This document shows positions 1-9,640 of a stretch of DNA of 64,000 nucleotides, one piece after another (position 1 is the stretch's first letter; the number at the start of each line of letters is the position of its first letter). The notes beneath the pieces are model-generated. The model saw only the letters and a program-made list of their open reading frames with translations, made no database searches and was not told where the DNA came from. Position numbers and translations under genes: made by a program. This DNA comes from Boswellia sacra (taxonomy: Eukaryota; Streptophyta; Magnoliopsida; Sapindales; Burseraceae): the NCBI GenBank assembly GCA_013180625.2, contig SNVD02016068.1, forward strand, positions 1 to 64,000, given 5' to 3'.

Positions 1-309
1 GTCTCCCACGTGAAGCATGAAAAAGTAAAGATATACTTTCGGCGGAGGTTGACAAAACCTCCACACTTGTCTTCCACGTGTGCTTATATCATGGGGTAGT
101 CATCTGGTTTGTCAAAAAGAAAACTTGAAATTAAAACAAACAAAATCAACAAATAACAACAACACAAAAAAAACATTGATAATCAGATCAAACGAAACAA
201 GAAAGAAATAAAATTCGACAACAACAACACACATTCAAATATACAAGTAGTTGTGATTGTGGCTCACATCTTCCTCTGGTTTTACGTCCAGTAACGGCTG
301 AAACGCCTT

Positions 310-930
310 CTATGAGTCGGGGATTTGCCTCCCATCCAGTTTTCTTATAAACTGGCAAACAGGGTCGTTTTTAGTCAGATTCCCTAGAATATGATTCTGC
401 AATTCATCACGAAATTGTGTCCATAGATTAAGCAATTCACGCTGAACAAGTCCACAAGAATGTGACTCGAGAGTTAACAAAACATTATCCAGGGACTCAT
501 TACTCAAACCATTCTTAATAAATGAAAGTTTATCTTCTCTATTCCTGGACGCAAAACCTAATGAACGACAAGTCTAGTTACAATTCCATCTAGCACATTT
601 ATAACATACTTGTAACCTTTTCGCTCTTCGCCTCTTGGCGTAGTAGCTCTTTCCTAGACCAGGCATGTATTTTGCGAGATTAATGTCCGACTCACCGGAC
701 AATCTTACATTGGCTTCGATAAGCCATCGGATATCAGCAGGCACATTTAGGAGCATCAGCGCCCAAAGTCTAGTCATCCGTACTTTATAAATTTTAAACA
801 CAGCATTTTGAGGAAGGGAAGGGAAATATTTACGAAGGTTCGACAGAAAGATATCGGCATCCATTGAAGAGGAGAAAAGAAGAGATATTACCGATAATGC
901 GATCGGGTTTGTTTTCTCCAAGATATGCAC
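310..930 (-). pseudogene. Extra open frame of the Athila-type element, interrupted by one amber codon
   Basis: A single reading frame of 206 sense codons starts at 930 and ends at 310, broken only by TAG at 574-576. The product before the stop is rich in Leu and basic residues and ends in a KRRRAKR stretch followed by C-x2-C-x4-C. The residue after the stop continues the same Cys pattern (N-stop-T-C), so the stop probably replaced a sense codon in a small Cys motif. I see no signal peptide or transmembrane segment, so it is not an obvious env-like protein. It sits where Athila elements carry their extra 3' ORF. I do not recognise a domain and give no function. Confidence 0.5.
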
Positions 931-1296
931 GTTTCAAACCTTTGGCGAATGACTTCAACTTCCGTTTGGATGTTTCCACAAGCTGCTGCACAAAAGAGCT
1001 CAAAGCACAGAGTAATCAAATTAAACAAAAGAAAGGAAAAGAAAAGAGCTGAAACGAAACTCAAGACACATAAAAGAGATAACAACACAATAGCAAACAA
1101 AAGTCAAAAAACAAGTAAAAAATATAAAAACAAATAAGACAGATGGCAAAGAGAGATAAAACCTGATCAATTTGATGGCCTACGAAAGGAATCTCCTCGA
1201 GACACAAAAATTGATCATTATTATCTTATTTTATTTTTGTTTTCTTTTTTTATTTATTTTTCAAAAACATTGGTTGCCTCCCAATAAACGCTTGGT

Positions 1297-3396
1297 TTAA
1301 CGTCCACAGCCCGACGTTAGTTCCATCATGGGAGGGTCCAATCTCTGCTGTGCTTCTCTAGTGGGCTTGGATCCTTTTTCCAACAAGAATTGGTGCATGC
1401 ATATGGCTGGGCCTTGGATGTTAGCAATCGTCCACCCAATAGCTGTTTTGTGGTCTGTAAGTATTCGGACGAGTTTCTCTTCTTGTATTTGTGCAAGGCC
1501 CATTTCCATTGTAACTGGCAAAGTATCATTCTCACCCAAGAATCCATGATTCAAATGATCTGGCAGGGACTTAAGCTCCAAGGTATTGGCTTTCGTCACA
1601 GAAGGAAGAAGTTTCTCATTAGATAAAGTAAATTGAATGTACGAAACATCATACCTATTTGTGGTTATTGCTATGGTCTCATCTAAGCTTGCCACAGCTT
1701 CCTCCATTTCTTTGGACACTTGTATCAAAATTCCTGACTCATTGGAATTTTTGTCCCTATATGCTCACTAATAGCTACATCCAATCCATTCTTGCGAGTT
1801 AACTCAAAATATTGTTGTGGCAAAGAATCAACAACGTCAACTGCAAAAACAGAATGTAAGTCACTAGAGTACCTCATTGCCTCAAAGATATTGAAACATA
1901 TCACCTTGCCATCAAACTCTATGATGAGAGTGCCATCATGAACATCAATCTTGGTTCTAACAGTTTTTGAGAATGGTCTCGCTAAAAGAATCGGAATTGG
2001 ATTAGGAGATGTCTCATCCTCTACTTCAAGGACATAGAAGTTTGCTGGGAAAACCAATTGATTCACCTGCACAAGCACATCTTCCACAACTCTTTTGGGA
2101 TATGCATTAAAATGATCAGTCAAGTTGAATGGTAATACCAGTTTTCGCAAAAGGTCCAAGATTTAAAGAAGCATAAATAGAATATGGCATGACATTAATA
2201 GATGCTTCTAAATCTAACATAGCTCTTTCAAACTTGGTTTTACCAATGGTGCATGGAATGGTGATCGTACCTGGATTGTTGCATTTCGGAAGAATTTTTC
2301 TTTGTAGTACAACTGAAACATTTTCCCCTACACTTACTTTCTCATTTCCTTTTAACTTTCTCTTGCTGGTGCATAACTCTTTGAGACATTTTATATAACA
2401 AGATACTTGCTCGGTAGCATCCAGAAGTGGTATATTTACCTCGATTTTGTGAGAAGTTTCCAGGATTTCTTGTTCTTGTTCCTCCTTCTTCAATTTTGCC
2501 AATCTGCTAGGAAAAGGTGGAGGAGTAACATATGAAGGAATGAGAGTTATAGGATTTACCTTAGAAGATGATGTGTTGTTCATGGTGGATGTGATGTCAT
2601 CTCCTTCATCAGTTTGTGATTTCTTTGCCAGGTTTTGGATACTTGCCCCAGTTTCCATTTGCTCTCCATTTCGAATTTGCTCTCCACTTCGCAAAGTTAT
2701 CGCACAAGCATTCTCTCTTGGATTGATCACCGTTTGAGAAGATAATTTTTCTGAGCATTGGTCCTCGAATTTGCTCATGCTAGTAGCCAATTGTCCCATT
2801 TGATTTACGAGATTTTGGATACTTGCCCCAATTTCCTGCTGGAATTGCATTGTGTTAGTGGCAAGTGCATTAACAATATCCTGGAGAGACATACCTGAGT
2901 TTTGTGAAGCTGGTTGTGGTACTGGATGTGGCATTGGTGGTGGTTGCATTTGAAATGGTTGCTGCACTCTAGGTTGATTGAAACCTTGTGGCCGATTTGG
3001 TATCACATTTGGAGTGATTGGTTGATGATTCCAGTAACTGAAATTATGGTGATCTTCCCATCCAGCATTGTAAGTTTTAGAGAAAGGATCATACCATTGC
3101 CTCGTTTGTCCTGGAAATCCACCCATGGCATTGGCTTGTTCCATATATTCTTCTTGTAAAGTTGGATACATGTCGATTGGATGCTCCATCATAGAATATA
3201 TCCCACATTCATAAGATTTTTGCATATGTCCTACAGCCATGTTTTCCACAAGAGAAGTTAGCTCAGAAAGTTGTTGTTCAATGTTCGGAGTGCTTACCTC
3301 ATTTACTCTCCATGGTAGTTGTGGCTCAAATCCGCCAGTGAATTGATGGAAGTTTACTGCCATGTCGTCTAAACACAAATAATAAAAAAAAAACAA
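1297..3396 (-). pseudogene. gag-pro: Athila-type gag C-terminus, aspartic protease and start of RT region (frameshifted)
   Basis: The first frame (3396-2116, 426 aa) has a Gln/Pro-rich gag tail, then an ENACAITLRSG motif, a Lys/Glu linker and the protease start, which reads DLEASIN where the family has DLGASIN: the residue after the catalytic Asp-Leu is Glu instead of Gly. Near 2125 the frame shifts and continues as 2159-1725 (FYVLEVEDE, ILLARPF, TKIDVHDGTL), then shifts again near 1727 into 1728-1297 (LELKSLPDHL, VRILTDHKTAIGW, SKPTREAQQRLDPPMMEL), which ends where pol should continue. The sequence then jumps to GACGTTAAACCAAGCG and GGGAGGCAACC, which I take to be 3' non-coding DNA of the same element class. 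Two frameshifts and the missing pol make it inactive. Confidence 0.8.
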
Positions 3397-3450
3397 AAAA
3401 AAATATGAATCAACAATGAAAACAAAATAACAAATCGATTAGAAAATCAA

Positions 3451-3468
3451 TCCCCGGCAACGGCGCCA
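3451..3468 (-). other. Primer binding site of the Athila-type element
   Basis: On the minus strand this reads TGGCGCCGTTGCCGGGGA, the form known for Athila elements and attributed to tRNA-Asp. It lies six bases inside the LTR edge, which fixes the orientation and the LTR end. Confidence 0.85.
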
Positions 3469-3474
3469 AAAACT

Positions 3475-4885
3475 TGATGCGTTCGAAACTAGCAAGTATA
3501 CTAGTCGCACAAGTAATAAAGTGATAAGTAAGATATCGTTCCCATGAGGATTGATTCTAATTGAATTTGTTATTTCCAGCAACAATAAACTAAACAGGGG
3601 GGGATTTTTGTTGAATGATTAACTAAATGAAATAAGAATGCAAGTAAAGAATAACAAAACAGAAGTAAATTTGAATGAAAAATCAATGGGAGAAAGCTGG
3701 TTAAGGGATCCTTCTCTACCACAAGATATGGATTTGCGAATTAATTGTAGAATTGTCATCTAATTACAGCATTGAAGTTATCAACCGTAGATAATAACAA
3801 GCTCTATTACCCCAATCTTTCCTTACTTTGTTGTTAAATAAAACAAGCTCTTTATTTAATCTCTATCCATTAAACAACCTAGAACAAGCTCTCTGAGTTT
3901 AATTCAATGGATGCATTATGATAAGAAAGATAGGTTGATCTAAGCAATAAACACACAAGCTCGGATTATTTAACTTAGGTTATATTCTCTAATTGTAATC
4001 TCTGATCACAATTTTGCTACTAATGATTAGAAATTCAAGACAATTACGGATCAAGATTTCTAGTCTAGCAATAAATCACAACCAGATTATATTCAGTTGG
4101 CCACTCAAATACAATCAGCAAGCAATCATAAGCATTAAATATGGGAGAATACAAGCAACTTCAATTAGAGAATTGGATAACAATTCCTTACACAATCAAC
4201 TTACAAAAACCATATCAGGGGCTTTGAAATCACCCTCAACCAATTCAGATTCAGTTACACATGTTTAAGAACGTGGTAAATACAATACAACATGGAGACA
4301 TTCCAGAAAATGAAAGGGAAGGGAAAAACTTAGCAAATTTGATGTAATTCTCTTTGGATTGTAGTTCTTCCTCTTTCCAAGCTTCCTTTCTCCTTCAAGA
4401 ACTCCAAGAGATGAAAGAATTCCAGAGCTGCAGCCTCCACCACGTTCTCCCCTCTTCAAGTTATCAAAATAAAACCCTAAAATGTGTTTAAATACTCTGC
4501 TACAGTGAATTGCTACAGTGCCCCGTATTATACATGCTACAGTGACTTGTGGAATTATATTTCTATACATCTCACACTGTTTTGATTACAACTTTTGGTA
4601 CACTGAATGGATTTATAAACCGTAAATTTCTCCAGAAAATAGACTTCGAGAGCTTTCCAACGGTATATAATATGTCGTCGGGTTCATTGTATATCAATAC
4701 AATTAAATCCGAGAAGATCACTGACTAGCAGAGGTGAAAATGAAGGGTTTTACTCCATTTTTGTGCAAGTTGCTCCAAAACTCCTACAAACATCAAAACA
4801 CACAAAAACATAAAAATACCACAGAATATAGCAAAGAAACATGGACGAATTGATATAAAAGTAATACATAAATAGACACCTATCA
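3475..4885 (-). repeat. 5' LTR of the Athila-type element (1411 bp)
   Basis: Bounded by TG at 3475 and CA at 4885, so on the minus strand it begins TGATAGGTGTCTATT and ends GAACGCATCA. The inner end abuts the primer binding site spacer. The block around 3481-3550, with its repeated short CTAGT and GATAAGT words, resembles U5 regions of Athila elements. The outer flank is ACTTG (4886-4890); the matching copy would lie beyond the left edge of the window. ORFs called within it are short and without recognisable domains. Confidence 0.8.
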
Positions 4886-5383
4886 ACTTGTCAGGTATAA
4901 AACAGATAACAAATCCAATAAATTGCAAGTAGAATAACCAGAGCTAATGTGACTAACATAGCAAATAACTTGCAAGTAAAATTATTAGAGGCAATAAGAC
5001 ATCAAATTATAAAGAGATCAAAGTTAACCAAACACAAAGCAGACAATTTAAATATGCATGCAAAAACAAATTAGTTCCTGTAAAGTTCAAACTGCATCAA
5101 AATGCAACCAAGAGATCAAAGCAAAAACTATTACTTCCCCTGACTAACACAGTAACCCAAATAAAAATCAGTTTAGAGCAAAGTTAAAAAAACACAAAAC
5201 CAAAGTAAAGCAAAAACTATTGCTTCCCCTGACTAACACACTAATGCAAATAAAAATTAGTTCAAAGCAAAGTAAAACAATCGTTAGAAACCAGTTGTCT
5301 CCCTCTTGGTTTCAAAACAAGTTCCAAAAACTAAAGAATAGAGCAGAAAGGAAAACAAATGAAGTTCAAAAACAGATATGAAA
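4886..5383. repeat. AT-rich flank with an 89-bp tandem duplication (5121-5290)
   Basis: No gene is visible. GCAAAAACTATTACTTCCCC at 5121 recurs at 5210 as GCAAAAACTATTGCTTCCCC, and the following bases stay similar, so about 89 bp is duplicated in tandem. This stretch lies downstream of the minus-strand PPTP remnant and could be its 3' region. Confidence 0.5.
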
Positions 5384-7199
5384 TCAATTAAATTTTGCTG
5401 ATTTGCAAACAGGCCATGTGGATGGTAGTCTAGGCCTTTTCTTAGACCTGCTAGCTTTGGTCTTGAACCTCTTACCTATGGTGGATTGTTTAGGTTGCTT
5501 AGAAGATATGGGAGTCTCCTGCTGTGTTGTTGTATTAGAAGAAGATGCAGTGACTTTTGCCATAATCAGAATAGCTTGTCAAGCTTTTTAGCACTAGTTT
5601 CAGCATTATGAGACAACCCAATGAGAGATTTAACTACAAGTTCTAGTGGAATCTCCTCATTTGCTTTCTTGGGCTCAGGAGCTGGTTCATGTGAATACTC
5701 TGCATGATGTGATGGAGTATGCTGTGGAGTAGGAACAGGTGGTGCTTGTTCCTCTTGAGATGGTTACTCTTGCAATGTTTCATCAGAGCTTTGAATAGGA
5801 ATTGGTTTCGCTATAAGTTGATTAGAAGATTTCTCTACAGCAGTGCTTGCTTCTTGGCAGATTTCTTCTTAGCAAGCTTAATCTTTTTCTGTTTCATTAG
5901 CTTAGTGCCTTTTGATTTCTTCTTTTCATTCTTTTTCTTCTTCTTCTTTTCTATGGCCTTGTCTGTCATAACAGCAGTCTGTTCAACATGTCCCTCTTTT
6001 GGCCTAGTCTCATTTGGATGCTCCTCCATGATCTCATCAATTTCTATAGGAGGTTGTTCATTTGCAATTTCCTTCCTTCAATTTTCCTCTCCAACTCAAA
6101 TTGCTTTGCCTTGATATCCTTAATAGACTTGATATCCTTAATATCTTACACAATATCAGGTAGAGTAACATTGATTAGAGCAAGTTGTTCTTCCATATTA
6201 CCCATTGGATTTGGTCGGACCCTTTTTGGTCTCATTAACGATTATTAGGCAAATCAGTTTTGTCATATAGTCTGGACAAGAAAATTTTTGTGATAGGCTT
6301 AGGGTATAATTTTAGATGTCTCTTTAGAACTCGTTGGAACTTCAATTTGAGCTAAAATTCCTTGAATCAAATAAGGAAACACAAGCAAATGATAATTAGA
6401 TTTGTAAAGTGCAATTTTGTACTATCATCCTATATATCCACAAGCCTAAATTAATTGTTCTATTGGTGCCCAAACAGAATAGAAACTTCAACCTATCATC
6501 TCTAACTTGATTTTGATGGGTTGAAGAGAAATAATTAAATTGTGCTATCTTATGACATAACCCTATATTTGTTCATAAGATAGTTTTGGTCAATCCCATC
6601 TCTTGAGTTCCATTTTAAATCACCACGACTAGTTAACTCTTCAAGAACAGCTGTCATCTCAAAATTATCATCAACAGAATGTAAACTCCCAATAGGAATA
6701 TCAAAAAATGGGTTAATCACATTGGAAGAAAATTTCATCAATCTACCTCTACAATATACTTTTTGATAATAAAAACTTTTAGGATCATCAATTGAATTAG
6801 GTATATTAGCATAAAATGCTTGAATGAGAGTCTTAACAGGAGATAGAAAGTTGTTTACTGTTTTGGTCCAGTATATGGACTTATGAACCTCATGTAGGCC
6901 ATACTTATTAAATCAGAAACCTTCACTGGCCTTTCAATTTGTAATTTCCTCTTTGAAGTGTATTTCATAAAGTTGTTTTTCACTTTAGTGGTAAGAAACT
7001 GGTTGAACTTGGACTTGATTTTGGCCTTTGTTCACCCAATAAGAACTTCTTCATCATCACTCATTGTTGGCTCAATCAGAATTTCCACATGTTGTAGTGA
7101 TTGTTGTGACTGTGAGCTGTTATCACTGGTGTGATTGTTGGAATCACTTGATGATGATGAACTGCTAGTGGATTTCTTATATTCAGTTGACAATGCCAT
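5384..7199 (-). pseudogene. Remnant of a putative plant transposon protein (PPTP-like)
   Basis: On the minus strand an ATG at 7199 opens a Ser-rich start (MALSTEYKKSTSSSSSSD), which stops at TGA after 54 codons and can be followed in shifting frames. Around 6741-6550 it reads LMKFSSNVINPFFDIP, and around 6530-6430 a segment with the order SSTHQNQVRDDR, FLFCLGTNRTINLGLWI. These match my memory of the plant transposon-associated family in which a V-F-S-x-x-x-IN-x-FF-x-IP motif is followed by H-x-S-x-V-x-x-DR-x-x-LLYC-x-x-T-x-x-SINVG. A Lys-rich tail follows (6029-5835), with a possible last segment ending at TGA 5384. Multiple stops and shifts make it dead. Function of the family is unknown; similar frames travel inside retroelements. 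Confidence 0.45.
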
Positions 7200-7754
7200 T
7201 GTTGGAATTTGATTTTGTTGCTACGCAAGGGTTCAAGAACAAAGATACTAGAGAGAGAGAGAGAAAGAGAGAGGCAGAATTCAATATATGATTTGGATAG
7301 AGAACAGAATAACTACCCTAAATGAATTTGTGATATACTCAGAAAGAAAAGAGTCCTAGTCCAATTCGGTTTCCACAATAGTTCAAATTTTATTTTACTT
7401 AATTTTCCAAAACAAACCCATTAATGCAATTAATGATGTAAATTTCAAATTTGATTTTGATTAAAATAAGGAATTCTATAAGAGAAGGATTCCTGCCACT
7501 AAAAACTCTCCCCTTTAAGCTCTAATAATGTTGACATGGCACTTATTGACACATGACACATAAGAAAAGCAAATTTGATAATCGTGACAAAATGGTTGGT
7601 GATATCCCTCACCCTACTATGAATTAAAATAGCGTGTTAACTAATAATAACTATTTTTTGAACTTCAAATCATTTTCTTGCTAGGCTTGGACAACTATAT
7701 TAAGTGATTAAATAAAATATCTAATTTATCTAATTCAATATTGTTATTTGGAAG
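7200..7754. other. AT-rich spacer with a short GA microsatellite
   Basis: A run of GAGA dinucleotides sits at about 7251-7273, just upstream of the PPTP-like start codon. From about 7590 the sequence (GACAAAATGGTTG, ATCCCTC, ACTAATAATAACTA) matches 18140-18300 in intron 1 of amidohydrolase copy B, so 7590-7754 is the corresponding intron of copy A. Confidence 0.5.
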
Positions 7755-9057
7755 GAATTGGAGTGGGAGCATAAAAGCAAGATTGATTGGAAAATGCGTG
7801 CCTGCAGCCATGATGCTTATGTTACGATGCTGCTTGGAGCAGCTAAATTACTTTAACGCAAGAGGGATGAATTAAAGGTAAATTCATTACCACAAAACCA
7901 ATTTAAGAAAAATATAGGAAATTTTTTTGCAGTACTTATCTCTTCTTCTAGTGTGTCTTGACCTAACTGCATTATATAAATTTCATTTGAAAGGGCACAA
8001 TTAAGCTTTTCTTCCAACCTGAAGGAGAGGGTTATGCTGGTGCATACTGTATGTTAAAAGAAGGTGCTCTTGATAAGCTCCAGGGCATTTTTGCATTGTA
8101 CATTTGGCTTGAACCTACTGGTAACATTGATTCAAGACCTGGCCCTATACCTCCTACTTCTGGGAGGTTTATAGCCATAATCAAAGGGAAAGAGGGACAT
8201 GCCGCGAGGCCTCAAGATACTAGGGATCTTGTTCTTGCAGCATCTTTTCCTATCCTTGCACTTCAACAATAATTTCTCGAAACAGATCCACTTGCAGCCA
8301 GTGCAACACTTTTGCTAACTTTTTATATGATAGTCAATAGGTTCTCCTCGTATTGTGTTTCGAACAATTTTTCTCCATTTCAAACCATATACAGGTAATC
8401 TCAATAGGTTTCATTCTAGGAAGCGAAGTAGAGAACGTAATCCCAGAGACTGAGATCTAGAGGCTTACTTCAGAGTAACAGAAGGATTTTCCTACCTTTA
8501 GCAAAGAATTAGAGAGTTCTATATTGTTTGATTTTGTGTCCAGCAAGTCAAAAAATTTATGTACATAATTTCTCAAAAATTTCTCATAATCTTATTCATG
8601 AAATCATAGTGATGGATGTCTAACTATCAGGAAGAATATGATAGAATGATGAGATAATTATGTTAACAGATCATAGAAATGCAAGTAGTAGTTCATGGGT
8701 GTAGTGCTACAATAGACTTCATGGAGGAAAAAGGAGGCCTTACCAGGCTCTTGCTAATGGTGAAACAATGTGTGAACATGCAAGGAGTGTTAGACTGTCC
8801 TTGCTTAGGGAACCAAATGGGCACCTAACTCCAATGGCAATGATAGTAGAGGACAGCTTCTACTCACAGAAGATGGCAGCTGCATTTTTTTCCATTGGGA
8901 CAAAGAATGAAACCATTGAAGCGGTAGGCCATACTTAATTATTAATGCGGATGTTCTAACCATAGGAGCAGCCCTTCATGCTACAGCAGCCATCCCTTTC
9001 TTGGATAACAATGCTATTGAAAGGCAATTGGAACATTGTATGTTCAGCCTGTGCTGA
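7755..9057 (+). pseudogene. IAA-amino acid amidohydrolase (ILR1-like, M20 family) pseudogene, copy A
   Basis: The family hydrolyses amide conjugates of auxin in the endoplasmic reticulum. Visible parts: an exon at 7755-7877 (ELEWE, KSKID, then CSHDAY where the family has CGHDAH, ending at a GTAAAT donor); an exon from about 7996 (GTIKLFFQP, GEGYAGAY, KEGALDK, RPGPIPPTSGRF, KEGHAARPQDTRD, ILALQQ then a stop); a possible piece at 8395-8510 (NVIPETEI-like); and a last exon about 8670-9057 (DVLTIGAALHATAAIPFLD). Exon 1 with the signal peptide is missing. The CSHDAY change removes a metal-site His, and stops and indels occur throughout. Copy B has the same Gly-to-Ser change at this motif, so the change predates the duplication. 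Confidence 0.8.
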
Positions 9058-9640
9058 TTAAATTTGAGAAATTAAAGATCCTACATTATGCAATTTAAGT
9101 GATGAGATAATTTTTAATTTTGTTTTGTAAGTTATGTAGAAACTGAAATAAATTCTATCAGATTTCAACAAAAATATGGCATAATATCTCTCACCACAAC
9201 CCCATCCGTTGTCCCAAATAGTCTCATTTCTAGAAACCATTGGCTTTCAGTTTTATATTAGCAGACTCAACATTGTGCGGATTGAGCTTATCACATATGT
9301 GTTTACTACAAAATTATCAAATGTATTATGGACTTCTGTTCTATACAATATGTAAATCGATTGCATTTTCAATGTGAGAGTTCTATAGGGGCGCAGCGCG
9401 CTACAACTAGCAGCTCTCATCTTGAATTTTATTACGTCCTTCTTTTATTCATATTCAATCTTTCGCTTTCATCGCTTTGAACTTCGTACATAATCCAAAT
9501 GACATCTATGTATCAAAGGCAAGTAACTTACCATCATGCCATTTTATTAGGATTGTATAATTGAAAAGTATGGGGCTATTTGCACCTACTGAACACTTTT
9601 TACAAATAAAAATTTATGTTACTAAATTATCCATTATGAC
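9058..9640 (+). repeat. 3' flank of amidohydrolase copy A, duplicated at 14620-15260
   Basis: Blocks such as AATTAAAG, CATTATGCA, AGTGATGAGA, TTCTATCAGATTTCAACAA, TATCTCTCACCACA, CCCAAATAGTCTCATTTC and GGCAAGTRACTTDACCATCATGCC appear in the same order after the 14522 scrap. A shorter part also follows copy B (from 19860). No gene is visible. Confidence 0.7.

Larger units (their letters stand above)
1..4885 (-). mobile_element. Athila-type Ty3/gypsy LTR retrotransposon, internally deleted, 3' LTR outside the window
   Basis: Read on the minus strand, this is an LTR (4885 to 3475), a primer binding site next to it, a gag-protease frame (3396 to about 1725), the first part of the pre-RT spacer and RT region (to about 1318), then an abrupt join to a T-rich 3' region with an extra open frame (930 to 310). 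The translated motifs (a DL-x-ASINVMPYS protease start, an ILLARPF-type protease end, a SKPTREAQ-type pre-RT motif) are typical of Athila elements. RT, RNase H and integrase are absent, so this is a non-autonomous deletion derivative. The left LTR lies before base 1, so length and target duplication cannot be checked. Confidence 0.85.

Noticed and set aside
5719..6248. Plus-strand hydrophobic frames of 86 to 131 aa
   Set aside because: They are the reverse of a Lys-rich region of the PPTP-like remnant on the minus strand.
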